From the NCBI RefSeq assembly GCF_011617465.1, contig NZ_CP050153.1, forward strand, positions 2,976,001 to 3,040,000: DNA of 64,000 nt. Direction: 5' to 3'. Position 1 is the stretch's first letter, and every line of letters starts with the position of its first letter. Below the pieces are notes generated by a model. The model did no database searches. It was not told the DNA's origin and worked only from the letters and a program-made list of their open reading frames with translations. The DNA is from Brevibacterium pigmentatum. Lineage in GTDB: Bacteria > Actinomycetota > Actinomycetes > Actinomycetales > Brevibacteriaceae. This document shows, in pieces, positions 1 through 8,413 of this stretch. The position numbers were made by a program, and so were the translations under genes.

Positions 1-923
1 ATATGTGTCTTCTCATCAGCCTCGACGACGGCTTTCGCTTCCGCGGCCCCGTCACCGATCGTCTTCCGCCCGGCCAAGTCCGGCACCGCTGCCATGAGCA
101 TCTTCGTGTACTCATGCTGCGGACGTTCGAGCACTGCCGACACCGGTCCCTCTTCGACGAGGTCGCCGCGCAGCATCACGGCCACTCGGTCGGAGATGTC
201 CTTGATCACCGCGAGGTCGTGGGTGATGTAGAGACCGGCGACGTTGTTCGCCACCGTCATCTGCCGGATCGTGTCGAGCACGACCGACTGCGTGGACACG
301 TCCAGACCCGTCGTCGGTTCGTCGAGAATGAGCACGTCAGGATACATGGCGAAGGCCATGGCGATGCCGATGCGCTGCTGCTGACCGCCGGAGAGCTGAT
401 GGGGCCAGCGTCGCTGATAGGCACGATCCCCGGGCAAGCCGACGTCAACGAGCACCTCTGCAACGCGATCAGCTCGCTCACGATCCGAGGCTCCGAAGTC
501 GTGGATGTCGAGGACCTCCCGGATCTGCTCGCCCACACGCATTGCCGGGTTGAGCGAGAGTGCCGGATCCTGGGGGATGTACGCGATTCGGGATCCGCGC
601 AGATCCCGCAGGGCCACCTCGTCGAGTTCGCCGACCTCGAGGTGGGTGGCGTCACCGCGCGGCCAGATGCTCACGGATCCCGACCCGAACTTCAGGCCTT
701 CCCGGAAGTGTCCCATGCAGGCCAGACCGGCCGTGGTCTTACCGGAACCGGACTCGCCCACGAGCCCGAGGATCTCTCCTCGGGACAGGGCGAAGTCGAC
801 ACCGTGGAGGATCTCATCCCCGGCGTTCGTCAGCACGCGCAGGTCGCTGACGCGCAGGACGATCTTCTCGTTCGGTTCGTTTGCATCGTCGTGGCGAACG
901 GTCTCTGTCTTCGGGCTCATCAT
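1..923 (-). CDS. Peptide/nickel-type ABC transporter ATP-binding protein (3' end cut by window)
   Basis: Nucleotide-binding subunit of a Dpp/Opp-type importer, acting at the inner face of the membrane to drive uptake. The translation shows a Walker A motif (GESGSGKTT, about residues 56-64), a Q-loop PQDP near 114, the ABC signature LSGGQQQR near 170 and Walker B LILDEPTTGLD near 190. The C-terminal HEYTKMLMAAVPDL is typical of DppD/OppD. Two ATG codons stand in tandem at 923 and 920. The first overlaps the stop of the upstream permease (ATGA), so translation is probably coupled. About 307 residues are visible and the frame is still open at the left edge, so it could be a single-domain DppD or the first half of a fused two-ATPase protein. 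Confidence 0.9.
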   Translation of the reverse strand, partial: MMSPKTETVRHDDANEPNEKIVLRVSDLRVLTNAGDEILHGVDFALSRGEILGLVGESGSGKTTAGLACMGHFREGLKFGSGSVSIWPRGDATHLEVGELDEVALRDLRGSRIAYIPQDPALSLNPAMRVGEQIREVLDIHDFGASDRERADRVAEVLVDVGLPGDRAYQRRWPHQLSGGQQQRIGIAMAFAMYPDVLILDEPTTGLDVSTQSVVLDTIRQMTVANNVAGLYITHDLAVIKDISDRVAVMLRGDLVEEGPVSAVLERPQHEYTKMLMAAVPDLAGRKTIGDGAAEAKAVVEADEKTH

Positions 924-1837
924 GCCTCCACGGATGTTGATGCGGTGGCTCGGGCGAAGGAGTCCGCGAGCAGGTTGGTGCCAATGGTCAGCAGTGCGAT
1001 CGCGATGACCGGCAGCAGCACACCCCAGGGTTGGATGGACAGGGCGATGCGGTTCTCGTTGATCATCAGACCCCAGTCAGCCGCCGGCGGCTGCAGACCG
1101 AGTCCGAGGAACGACAGCGAGGCGATATAGCCGATCGAGTAGGTCAGGCGCAGCCCTGCCTCGACGCTCAGCGGTCCGGTGATGTTGGGCAGCAGCTCAC
1201 GCAGCAGCACCTTCCACCGGGGCATCGCGTACATCTCCGCGGCCTTGATGTAGTCCTCGGTGATGACGCCCAGGGTCGCTGACCGCGCCACGCGGGCGAT
1301 GCGCGGGGCGTGGGTGAGGCCGATGACGGTCACGAGCACCCACCCCTGCGGTCCGAGCACCGTGATCGCCAGCAGGGCGAACACGAGCTGCGGGATGGCG
1401 AGGATGACATCGTTGAGTCGCATGATCACGGCGTCGAAGGTTCCGCCGACATAGGCGGCGAGCATGCCGATGATCGCGCCGACGACCATGCCGAGCGCGG
1501 TGGCGAGCACACCGTAGATTATGAGCGTCACACCGCCGGCGAGGAACCGGGAGAGCACATCGCGGCCCAGGTTGTCGGAGCCGAAGAGCCCGTAGGGACT
1601 GAACGGCTTCGTGACGAACTCGGTGGCGGTGTTGCCGGTCGCCCAGGGCAGCAGCAACGGCCCGCACAAGGCGAGCAGCGTGACCACCACAGTGATGATC
1701 AGGCCGATCTTGCCCTGTTTCTGGGCGAGCACCCGCTTGTAGAAGGGAACATAGGTGGTGGCGGATTCCTTGGGCACCTCAGCGGCATCGGTGGCCGCGG
1801 ACTTGAGGTCATCAAGACTGTTGGCGTCGGTGCTCAT
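920..1837 (-). CDS. Peptide/nickel-type ABC transporter permease (DppC family)
   Basis: Inner-membrane permease of the importer, 305 residues, the usual length for DppC/OppC. It has a soluble N-terminal tail of about 40 residues and a first membrane segment (IGLIITVVVTLLALCGPLLL). The family N-terminal signature NLGRDVLSRFLAGG follows, then several hydrophobic segments and an EAA-like coupling loop (EMYAMPRWKVLLRELLPN, around residue 205) that contacts the ATPase. The start ATG at 1837 overlaps the stop of the preceding permease by four bases, and its own stop overlaps the ATPase start. Both overlaps indicate a tightly coupled operon. The substrate cannot be told from sequence. Confidence 0.92.
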   Translation of the reverse strand: MSTDANSLDDLKSAATDAAEVPKESATTYVPFYKRVLAQKQGKIGLIITVVVTLLALCGPLLLPWATGNTATEFVTKPFSPYGLFGSDNLGRDVLSRFLAGGVTLIIYGVLATALGMVVGAIIGMLAAYVGGTFDAVIMRLNDVILAIPQLVFALLAITVLGPQGWVLVTVIGLTHAPRIARVARSATLGVITEDYIKAAEMYAMPRWKVLLRELLPNITGPLSVEAGLRLTYSIGYIASLSFLGLGLQPPAADWGLMINENRIALSIQPWGVLLPVIAIALLTIGTNLLADSFARATASTSVEA

Positions 1838-2787
1838 GCTGCGCTCCTGAGTTTCGGGTTGGTGAGGATGCCGACGACATCGGCCGCCAGGTTCACCACG
1901 ACGTAGACGGCGGCGACGAGCATGGAGATCGCTTGGACGACCTGCACGTCACGGTAGGTCACCGCATCGATGAGTGCTTGGCCGAGTCCCGGGTAGCGGA
2001 AGAGGAACTCGACGACGACCACGCCGCCGGCCAGCCAGGCCAGCTGGATCGCGACGACCTGAGCGACCGGTCCGAGTGCGTGGGGCACGGCATGGCGCAT
2101 GATCACGCGCTTCTCCGGGACACCCTTGAGCCGCGCCATTTCGACGAATCCGGAGTCGAGGACTTCGATCATCGTCGCCCGCATCATCCGCACAATATAG
2201 GGCGTGACGACGAGGATGAGAGTCAAGGTGGGCAGGATCAGCTGTTCCGGCCGGTTCCACACGGGCTCTCCCGGCGGGGCCAGGGTCACGGCCGGCAGGA
2301 TCTGGAACACCGAGGTGGCGAAGATGGCGATGAGGCCGATGCCGATGACGAATTCGGGCATGGCCGCGAGCACGAGGCTGATTCCGGTCATCCCCTGGTC
2401 GCGACGCTTCCCGCGGTGCAGGGCCTGGTAGACGCCGAGGCCGATGCCCAAGGGCACGGAGATGATCGCAGCCAGTCCCATGAGGATGAAGGAAGCCCCG
2501 ATCCGATCGCCGAGGAGTGCGCCGACCGATCCTCCCGTCGCCGAGGAGGTTCCGAAGTCTCCGACGAAGAGTCCTCCCAGCCAGGTGAAGTACCGCTGCC
2601 AGGCGGGTTGGTCGAGTCCCAGCTGTTCGTTCAGGGCCGCGATGCGCTCCGGGGTGGCCTGCTGGCCGAGGATCGCTCGGGCGGCATCGCCGGGCAGCAG
2701 CAGGGTGGCGCCGAAGACGAGCAGCGAGACCGCGATGAGGATGAACGCGGAGAACAGCAGCCGCTTACCGATGACTTTTCCGAACAT
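1834..2787 (-). CDS. Peptide/nickel-type ABC transporter permease (DppB family)
   Basis: First permease of the importer, 317 residues. The N-terminus LLFSAFILIAVSLLVFGATL is the family's first membrane helix. It is followed by the DppB-type extracytoplasmic region (LPGDAARAILGQQATPERIA and LGLDQPAWQRYFTWLGGLF) and five further hydrophobic segments. The EAA loop (FVEMARLKGVPEKRVIMRHA) lies near residue 215. The start ATG at 2787 is one base from the stop of the binding-protein gene and is preceded by GGAGAGG at good spacing. It should form a heterodimer with the product of 920-1837. Confidence 0.93.
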   Translation of the reverse strand: MFGKVIGKRLLFSAFILIAVSLLVFGATLLLPGDAARAILGQQATPERIAALNEQLGLDQPAWQRYFTWLGGLFVGDFGTSSATGGSVGALLGDRIGASFILMGLAAIISVPLGIGLGVYQALHRGKRRDQGMTGISLVLAAMPEFVIGIGLIAIFATSVFQILPAVTLAPPGEPVWNRPEQLILPTLTLILVVTPYIVRMMRATMIEVLDSGFVEMARLKGVPEKRVIMRHAVPHALGPVAQVVAIQLAWLAGGVVVVEFLFRYPGLGQALIDAVTYRDVQVVQAISMLVAAVYVVVNLAADVVGILTNPKLRSAA

Positions 2788-2788
2788 G

Positions 2789-4336
2789 TCAGACCTCTCC
2801 GATCCATACGCGGTCGAATCTCCAACCGCTCAGCGGACGTCCTGTCGAGTTGGGGACGAGCCCTCCGACGTACTTCTGGAAGGCGTCGACCTGGTTGGCG
2901 AAGCCCCAGACGATGTATCCGCCCTCGTCGTAGAGCATCTTCTGCAGCTCGTGCTCGAGGTCCCGGCGCTTCTCGGGCTCCGGAATCGCGCGGGCCTTGT
3001 CGAAGACCTTGTTGAACTGCGGGTCGTCCCAGTGGGTTTCGTTGAACGGCGATTCGTCCAGGGCGCAGGAGATGACCTGCGGCATGAAGTCGCGGGTATA
3101 CCAGAAGTCCTGGGCGAAATCCCATTTGAGGTAGCCGTCGCCGAAGAACGTGGTGGCGTCGACCTTGCGGATCTTGACCCGGATTCCGGCGTCGGCGGCC
3201 TGCTGAGCGAAGACCTGGGCGGCTTCGACGGCTCCGGATTGGATGGGGGCGGTGACGAGTTCGACGTCGAGTCCGTCGGGGTAGCCCGCCTCGGCGAGGA
3301 GCTTCTTCGCTTTGTCCAGGTCCTGTTTGCGCTGCGGGAACTTCGGGTAGTTCTCGCTCAGCGGCCCGAACATGTCGTTGCCCACGGTGCCATAGCCCGA
3401 GAGCACCTGTTCGATCATCTGTTCGCGGTCGACGACGAGGCGGAAGGCCTGCCGGACCTTGACGTCGTCGAAGGGCTTCTTGTCCACCCGCATGGTGAAG
3501 GGCAGCCACATGCCGGTCTTCGAGTTGAGGATGGACATGCGCTCATCGGCGTCGATGACTTCGACGAGCGCGAGCGGGATGCCGGCGATCGCGTCGACCT
3601 GGGTGGACAGGAGGGCGTTGATGAGGGCGTCGTCGTCGTTGAAGTTGAGGATCTCAACCTCGTCGAGGTACATCTTGTCGAAGTCGAAGTAGTGCTCGTT
3701 GGGCACGAGCACCGTCGACTGAGCGGCGGTGAAGGATTTGAGTTTGAACGGTCCCGAGCACACCGGGTTCTCCGGATCGTAGCCGACGGGGACGATGGCG
3801 GCGGTGTATTCGGCGACGGCGTCCTTGAACAGGCCGTTAGATTCGTTGAGTCGGAACTCGACGGTGCGATCGTCCTTGGCGACGACTTTCTCCAGCATGG
3901 AGAAGTTCGCTGCCGCGGTCTTCGGGTCGTCGGGATCGTTGATCCTCTCGAACGTGAACACGACGTCTTCGGAGGTGATCGGTTTGCCGTCGGAGAATTT
4001 GAGGCCCTCTTTCAGTGTGCACGTCCACACGGTGGAGTCGCAGTTGGCCTTGATCGATTCGGCCAGCAGCGGCACGACCTGGGAGTCGTCGTCCCAGCCG
4101 TAGAGGGCGTTGTAGAGGTTGACGGTTCTCGCGATGTCACCGTTGTTGACGGGGATGTGGGCGTCGATGGTGTCCGCGGAGTTGCCGCCGGTGACGCCGA
4201 CGCGCAGGGTTCCGCCCTTGACGGGTTCGCCGGCGTCGGCGGCGCCGACTTCCCCGCCGCCGCAGGCGCTCAAGCCCGCGACGCCGGCGACGGCAAGGCC
4301 TGCCCCCAGCGCTTGTCTTCGGTTCGGTGTATTCAT
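2789..4336 (-). CDS. ABC transporter substrate-binding lipoprotein (SBP family 5)
   Basis: Extracellular solute-binding protein of the importer, 515 residues. The N-terminus has twin arginines (NRRQALGAG), a hydrophobic stretch and the lipobox LSAC followed by GGGE, so it should be lipid-anchored after the cysteine near residue 25, possibly through Tat. Family-5 hallmarks are present: LRVGVTGGNSADTIDAHI near the start, NLYNALYGWDDDSQVVPLLA, and the LKEGLKFSDGKPITSEDVVF block around residue 110. The start at 4336 overlaps the regulator stop by four bases (ATGA) and has GGAAGAAGG just upstream. Peptides are the default guess for this family, but nickel, opines or other ligands are equally possible. 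Confidence 0.92.
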   Translation of the reverse strand: MNTPNRRQALGAGLAVAGVAGLSACGGGEVGAADAGEPVKGGTLRVGVTGGNSADTIDAHIPVNNGDIARTVNLYNALYGWDDDSQVVPLLAESIKANCDSTVWTCTLKEGLKFSDGKPITSEDVVFTFERINDPDDPKTAAANFSMLEKVVAKDDRTVEFRLNESNGLFKDAVAEYTAAIVPVGYDPENPVCSGPFKLKSFTAAQSTVLVPNEHYFDFDKMYLDEVEILNFNDDDALINALLSTQVDAIAGIPLALVEVIDADERMSILNSKTGMWLPFTMRVDKKPFDDVKVRQAFRLVVDREQMIEQVLSGYGTVGNDMFGPLSENYPKFPQRKQDLDKAKKLLAEAGYPDGLDVELVTAPIQSGAVEAAQVFAQQAADAGIRVKIRKVDATTFFGDGYLKWDFAQDFWYTRDFMPQVISCALDESPFNETHWDDPQFNKVFDKARAIPEPEKRRDLEHELQKMLYDEGGYIVWGFANQVDAFQKYVGGLVPNSTGRPLSGWRFDRVWIGEV

Positions 4337-5367
4337 GTGCCTTCTTCCTGGGACGTCGGTTCGGGCCGGCTGCCTGAGGCGACCCGGTCTGACTTCGGGA
4401 TTGGACTGCCAAAGGAGTGCGTATCGTCGCTGAGGACGTGGGCGGCGAGGTAGTTCTCGAGCATGGTCAGCGCTTCGTCATCGGTGATGGGCATGTGTTC
4501 GGTGGTGCGGGCCACGCCGAGGCCGTCGATGAAGATCGACAGGGATTTGACCAGGAGTGCGGTATCGCCGGAGCGGATCCTGCCGGATCGTTGGCCGCCG
4601 TCGATGACGGTGGTGATCATGTCCATCCATTCGCCGTAGACGGCGGTGAGGTTCGCGCGGGCGCTTTCGTCGGTGGCCGCACGGGCCCAGCACTGGAGCC
4701 AGATCGACCACACTCTTCGGATCTTCGGGTCGACTCCGGCATGGATGCGTGCGAAGTGGCGGAGCACGCCGATGGGGTCGGAGGAGTCGTTGAGGTGGCG
4801 GGTCTCGGCGATGACATCGAGGGAGTGCCGTAGGGCCGACTGCAGCAGCTGGTCTTTCGTCCGGAAGTGGTAGTTCACCGCCGAGGCGCTCACCCCGGCC
4901 GCGTCGGCGACATCCTCGGTGCGGACCTTGTCGATGCCGAGATCGGCGTAGAGCCGCCAGGCGGCCGCGATGATCTTCAGCCGATTGCGAGTGCCCTTCG
5001 ACATCCACTCGGGCACCGGTGTCCGCGGCGGCGTCTCGGCCGCCGGCATCGGACCGGCGGTGTGATCCTCACCCGGACCAGCGGGCACGACCGGAAGGTC
5101 AGCGACGATGCTTCGCCGAGGCGGCCGTGTTGTTCTCCCGGTCGTGAGCCAGTCCGTGGTGACCTCGGTGAGTTCGGCGATGAGCGAGATCTCCTCGACC
5201 CTGAACTTCCGAGTCCCGGCTAGAGATTTCGAGAGTTTGCTGGCGTCGAGCCCGATGTGCCGGGCGACTTCGCTGTGGTTGATTCCAGTGCCTTTGATGG
5301 CGGTGCGGACACGGCTGACCAGCGTCGTCTCTGTGCTGTCAGCACCGTTGCCTGTCGTAACCACCAC
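4333..5367 (-). CDS. Dual-HTH regulator: XRE-like N-terminus fused to a TetR repressor
   Basis: Transcription factor of 344 residues with two DNA-binding domains. Residues about 15-70 resemble an XRE/lambda-repressor HTH (GINHSEVARHIGLDASKLSK, then an LIAELTEVTTDWLTTG tail). After a proline-rich linker, residues about 125-175 are a TetR HTH (DKVRTEDVADAAGVSASAVN followed by YHFRTKDQLL). The remainder is an alpha-helical ligand domain. It is the first gene of the ABC importer operon and overlaps the binding protein by four bases, so it probably controls its own promoter. No Shine-Dalgarno is visible. The GTG codons at 5367 and 5364 sit 3-6 bases after a CAGACT -10 box, so the mRNA is probably leaderless. 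Confidence 0.85.
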   Translation of the reverse strand: MVVTTGNGADSTETTLVSRVRTAIKGTGINHSEVARHIGLDASKLSKSLAGTRKFRVEEISLIAELTEVTTDWLTTGRTTRPPRRSIVADLPVVPAGPGEDHTAGPMPAAETPPRTPVPEWMSKGTRNRLKIIAAAWRLYADLGIDKVRTEDVADAAGVSASAVNYHFRTKDQLLQSALRHSLDVIAETRHLNDSSDPIGVLRHFARIHAGVDPKIRRVWSIWLQCWARAATDESARANLTAVYGEWMDMITTVIDGGQRSGRIRSGDTALLVKSLSIFIDGLGVARTTEHMPITDDEALTMLENYLAAHVLSDDTHSFGSPIPKSDRVASGSRPEPTSQEEGT

Positions 5368-5370
5368 TCA

Positions 5371-5399
5371 AGTCTGCACAGAAGTTGCGATTTTGGCAA
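5371..5399 (-). promoter_or_regulatory. Promoter of the regulator/ABC importer operon (leaderless)
   Basis: On the minus strand TTGCCA (5399-5394) and CAGACT (5376-5371) are separated by 17 bases. The expected transcription start falls at or next to the GTG start codons at 5367/5364, which have no ribosome binding site, so the transcript would be leaderless. The match is by eye and not tested. Confidence 0.5.
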
Positions 5400-5609
5400 G
5401 ACTTACTGGGGTTTTAGGTAGTAGATCGTGATGCTCGGGCGAGTCAACGATGAGCACTTCGCAGACAGCAATCTTGAGGTTCGTCAGCACGTTGATAGCC
5501 ATTCTTCGGGCAGGGACGATAGAGTCGCACTCAATGAACCTTGGCGGTATCCCCTTCTCACTGCCGCCCATCCCCTGATTCCGGTATAACGCAAGGAGGC
5601 GTTACCAGA

Positions 5610-6800
5610 ATGTGGTACTCACCGTCGTCGGTGCGTTCGTTCCTCGCCGACAGGTTGACGCCTGATCGCAAAGCCTGGTTCTCTCGAACGCGCCATGGTG
5701 AACAGCCCTGGCAGAAATCGGCTGCTCTCAGACATCGCGCGTCGACCGCGAACGGCTCTTCGACGAGACTGCGGGTCTACGACGCCCGTGACGAGCAGAT
5801 TCAGGCGCTCTCGGCGGTGCGCTCCGCATTAGCCGGCGCCGACATCGAATTCGCGGAGCTCCCCCGGCTGAGCCACTTCCGCCCGACGTTGGTCGTCGAT
5901 GCGGAGAATACTGATGCAGTCGTTGCTGCCTTGTCGGATCTTCCCAACGAGGGAGGCGTTGAGACGCACGGGGATGACACCTGGTCGGTCCGGTTTCGCA
6001 ATGTCCGAGGTGCGAGGTTGAGTCGGAGAACTGCGCGCGAACGCCCGGCCAGGCTCGGCAGCGTGACATGCCTGCGCCGTCTCCGCGCCGGCAACGGCAG
6101 AGAACTCACCACTTCGGCGCTGACCATCACTGTCGAATTGTGGAAGCAGGTGAACGAGAATGTGCCCCGGGCCGACGGAGCCTGTCACCTGCCCGGAACC
6201 CTGGTCCGACGCCAGAACGATCACTCCCTCACCGTCGACTACATCGAACCGACGGCCTGGTACGCCGCCGTCGCCAATGACAATCGGCTCAGGCTGCCTG
6301 CACCGCAGCTTCGAGTGCTCAGCGAACCCGTCGACGCCGTCTACACCTGGGTAGACGGCGCCGACCCCGAATGGCGAGCGCGAATGCAAGCCACTCGAGA
6401 CGGCGTCGATCTGAGAACGAACGCGCCCAGCTCCGTCTCCGACTCTCGGTTCACGTCCCGCGATGAGCTGCGATTCTCTCTGCGTTCGCTCGAATACTAC
6501 GCATCATGGGTGCGAAAGATCTTCATCGTCACGGACCGTCAAGTTCCATCGTGGTTGGACACCGACGATCCGAAGATCAGTGTGGTCGACCACAGGGACA
6601 TCTTCTCCGATCCCAGCGTGCTTCCCGTCTTCAATTCGCACGCCATCGAATCGCAGCTGCATCACATCCCAGGACTGGCCGACCACTACCTCTACCTCAA
6701 TGACGACTGCTTCTTCCTCCGCCCGACAGGTCCGGAACTGTTCTTCACCGCCAATGGCCTGAGGCACGCCTGTCGAGCATCAGCATCGAAGGCAGCGTGA
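5610..6800 (+). CDS. Stealth-family phosphotransferase, truncated after conserved region 2
   Basis: Stealth proteins transfer sugar 1-phosphate units to build phosphodiester-linked capsule or wall polymers. This one keeps conserved region 1 (VDAVYTWVDGADPEW, about residues 243-257) and region 2 (SRDELRFSLRSLEYYASWVR to YLYLNDDCFF, about 285-375). It stops soon after, with a short unrelated tail HACRASASKAA. Regions 3 and 4 of the family are missing, so activity is doubtful. Downstream in another frame lies a remnant of a glycosyltransferase C-terminal module, so the 3' half was probably lost by deletion. The start chosen at 5610 has AAGGAGG ten bases upstream. The first 240 residues match nothing I recognise. 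Confidence 0.7.
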   Translation: MWYSPSSVRSFLADRLTPDRKAWFSRTRHGEQPWQKSAALRHRASTANGSSTRLRVYDARDEQIQALSAVRSALAGADIEFAELPRLSHFRPTLVVDAENTDAVVAALSDLPNEGGVETHGDDTWSVRFRNVRGARLSRRTARERPARLGSVTCLRRLRAGNGRELTTSALTITVELWKQVNENVPRADGACHLPGTLVRRQNDHSLTVDYIEPTAWYAAVANDNRLRLPAPQLRVLSEPVDAVYTWVDGADPEWRARMQATRDGVDLRTNAPSSVSDSRFTSRDELRFSLRSLEYYASWVRKIFIVTDRQVPSWLDTDDPKISVVDHRDIFSDPSVLPVFNSHAIESQLHHIPGLADHYLYLNDDCFFLRPTGPELFFTANGLRHACRASASKAA

Positions 6801-7153
6801 TCTCTATTGGTGTGACTCTCAGCGGAGCAGCTGCGTCGGATCCCGATTGGGCTCTGCTGCGATGGACCGAACGAAAGGGAGGACGCTTCGGGCGGTTGCC
6901 TGCTCGACTTGAGCAGGCCGACGGCGAGGTTCAGGTCGTCACGAAAGCTCACGCGGATGACTTCGCTGCAGTCGATCACGGTCACATCGATTTCTGGATC
7001 GATCTGAGGGTCGCTGGCCTTCCCCGCAGACTCCGCGTGAAAGGAGCCGGCGGGGTCGAACCTCAGCCGTTGGGCCACTTCGAGGTGTACCCGACGAGGT
7101 TCGGCAGCCTCAGCCTCCGGTTTCCGGCTCGAGTCCCGGCGAACGACGAATGA
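6752..7153 (+). pseudogene. Remnant of a glycosyltransferase C-terminal module
   Basis: Frame +2 stays open from about 6752 to 7153 and encodes about 130 residues related to the C-terminal module of the GT4 enzymes of this locus. Compare LRWTERKGGRFGRL here with LAWKSRKYDFYGRV in the gene at 15387-17192, then HIDFWIDLRVAGLPRRLRV with DILDIFLDIQVEGGMQRLRV, and a closing YPTRFGSLSLRF with YSTKNDNFSIEL. No catalytic domain precedes it in this frame. Instead it joins the broken Stealth gene out of frame. A GTG at 6797 could in principle start a 118-residue protein, but no good ribosome site is seen. I read it as a deletion scar. Confidence 0.6.
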
Positions 7154-7165
7154 CAGTCTCTGATC

Positions 7166-8413
7166 TCAGTCGGTTGCGGCGCTTCCGTCAGGCCTCAGAG
7201 TCGAGTTCTCCCGTTCCGATATCGCGCGTTCAACAGCATTGATGAAAGCCTGAGTCGATCCCCCGACCTGATGGCCGTCGAAGTAGTGTGACTTGAGTCG
7301 TTGCCTACTGCTCAACGCGTGCGATCCGTTAAGCGCCTGTTCGACGATCTCAGCAAGCCCCTGGACGGTGCTCGAAGAGAGTACACCCAACTCAGTCCCG
7401 ATCGCCGACTGGCTCCTCGTGCCCGTCGGATCGTCGTGCCGGTCCGTAACAATGAGACCTTTGTCAGTGTGCAGATAGAGGAAGTCCAAACTCACACTTG
7501 AAATATCAGAGATCAGGACATCTGCATCTTCGAAGAGGTCAAAGATCGATTGGTCCGTCGCAATGAACTGTTCGCTTCCCTTTGCAGCAGCCGACAGGGT
7601 AGACCGAATCTCCGCATCAGCTTTTTGGACAGCTGACTCCCCCATGTCCGTCAGACGAGGATGGGGTCGATAGACAACTCGAACCCCGTCTGCCAATAGT
7701 TGTCGAATGATCTCCGGTCCCAACACATCGACTGATGTGAAGTTGTTCGCCTCGTTTTCTCCTTGCCAGGTAGGTGCGTAGAGCACCGTAGGCCGCGGGT
7801 CGGTGGGGAGGACAGGTTTGAAGTCTCCGTCCAGGGGTGGCCGTCCTATTGAGATCAGCTTGTTCGGATCGATTCCCCACACCGCGCGCAGGCACCGGTC
7901 CTTCGCAGCTTGTCCTGCCACGAATACTTTGTCGTAAGCCTTGAGTTGGTTCGAGATCGAACTGGTCTTATCGCTCTCACCATGATCCACGTGAACATGA
8001 ATGATCGATGTATCGGCCATCGACTGGAAGTTGCGCATACTGTTGTTGACATAGATCGCAAGTCGGTAATCGTTCTGCGCGTACAGATCGATCAGATCAG
8101 GTTGAGTTTCTGCCAGTACCAGTGGGAGGTCGGTGATGCCTTTGGCCGTTGCAAAGGACTCTGCGTTCCTCATGACTACGGCCACCGGACGACTCTGATT
8201 GAGGCGCTCGAATGCCGGTAGCCATTGTTCGAGTTGGTACAGCTTATCCAAGCTGTCACCGAAGTAGGCTATTACCTCTGCCGACTGCCTGGAACCATGC
8301 ACGAAGATGCCTTTCCGACGTGCAGGTCCGGTGTCTCTGACCAGGGATTTGAGGTAGTTGCCGGTGTTGGAATCCAACAGCAATCGTGCAGCTCGTCGAA
8401 ATTGCCGCCTCAT
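7166..8413 (-). CDS. CDP-glycerol/CDP-ribitol polymerase family protein (TagF-like)
   Basis: Predicted polyol-phosphate transferase, 415 residues, which would move glycerol- or ribitol-phosphate from a CDP donor to a growing teichoic-acid chain at the inner membrane face. Family landmarks: VHVDHGESDKTSSISNQLKA (catalytic His-Gly block, about residue 143), VLYAPTWQGE near 212, VYRPHPRL near 250 and LISDISSVSLDFLYLHTDKG near 305. It lacks membrane segments and is close in architecture to the products at 17798-19093 and 28470-29738. The stop/start overlap with the upstream pyruvyltransferase gene (8413/8410, ATGA) shows they are co-translated. Confidence 0.85.
   Translation of the reverse strand: MRRQFRRAARLLLDSNTGNYLKSLVRDTGPARRKGIFVHGSRQSAEVIAYFGDSLDKLYQLEQWLPAFERLNQSRPVAVVMRNAESFATAKGITDLPLVLAETQPDLIDLYAQNDYRLAIYVNNSMRNFQSMADTSIIHVHVDHGESDKTSSISNQLKAYDKVFVAGQAAKDRCLRAVWGIDPNKLISIGRPPLDGDFKPVLPTDPRPTVLYAPTWQGENEANNFTSVDVLGPEIIRQLLADGVRVVYRPHPRLTDMGESAVQKADAEIRSTLSAAAKGSEQFIATDQSIFDLFEDADVLISDISSVSLDFLYLHTDKGLIVTDRHDDPTGTRSQSAIGTELGVLSSSTVQGLAEIVEQALNGSHALSSRQRLKSHYFDGHQVGGSTQAFINAVERAISERENSTLRPDGSAATD

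Noticed and set aside
2444..4453. A 669-codon open frame on the plus strand
   Set aside because: It lies wholly antisense to the ABC binding-protein and permease genes, which have clear family motifs; long antisense frames are common in high-GC DNA.
5368..5571. Small minus-strand frame upstream of the XRE-TetR regulator
   Set aside because: Runs through the regulator's promoter, has no ribosome site and resembles no protein.
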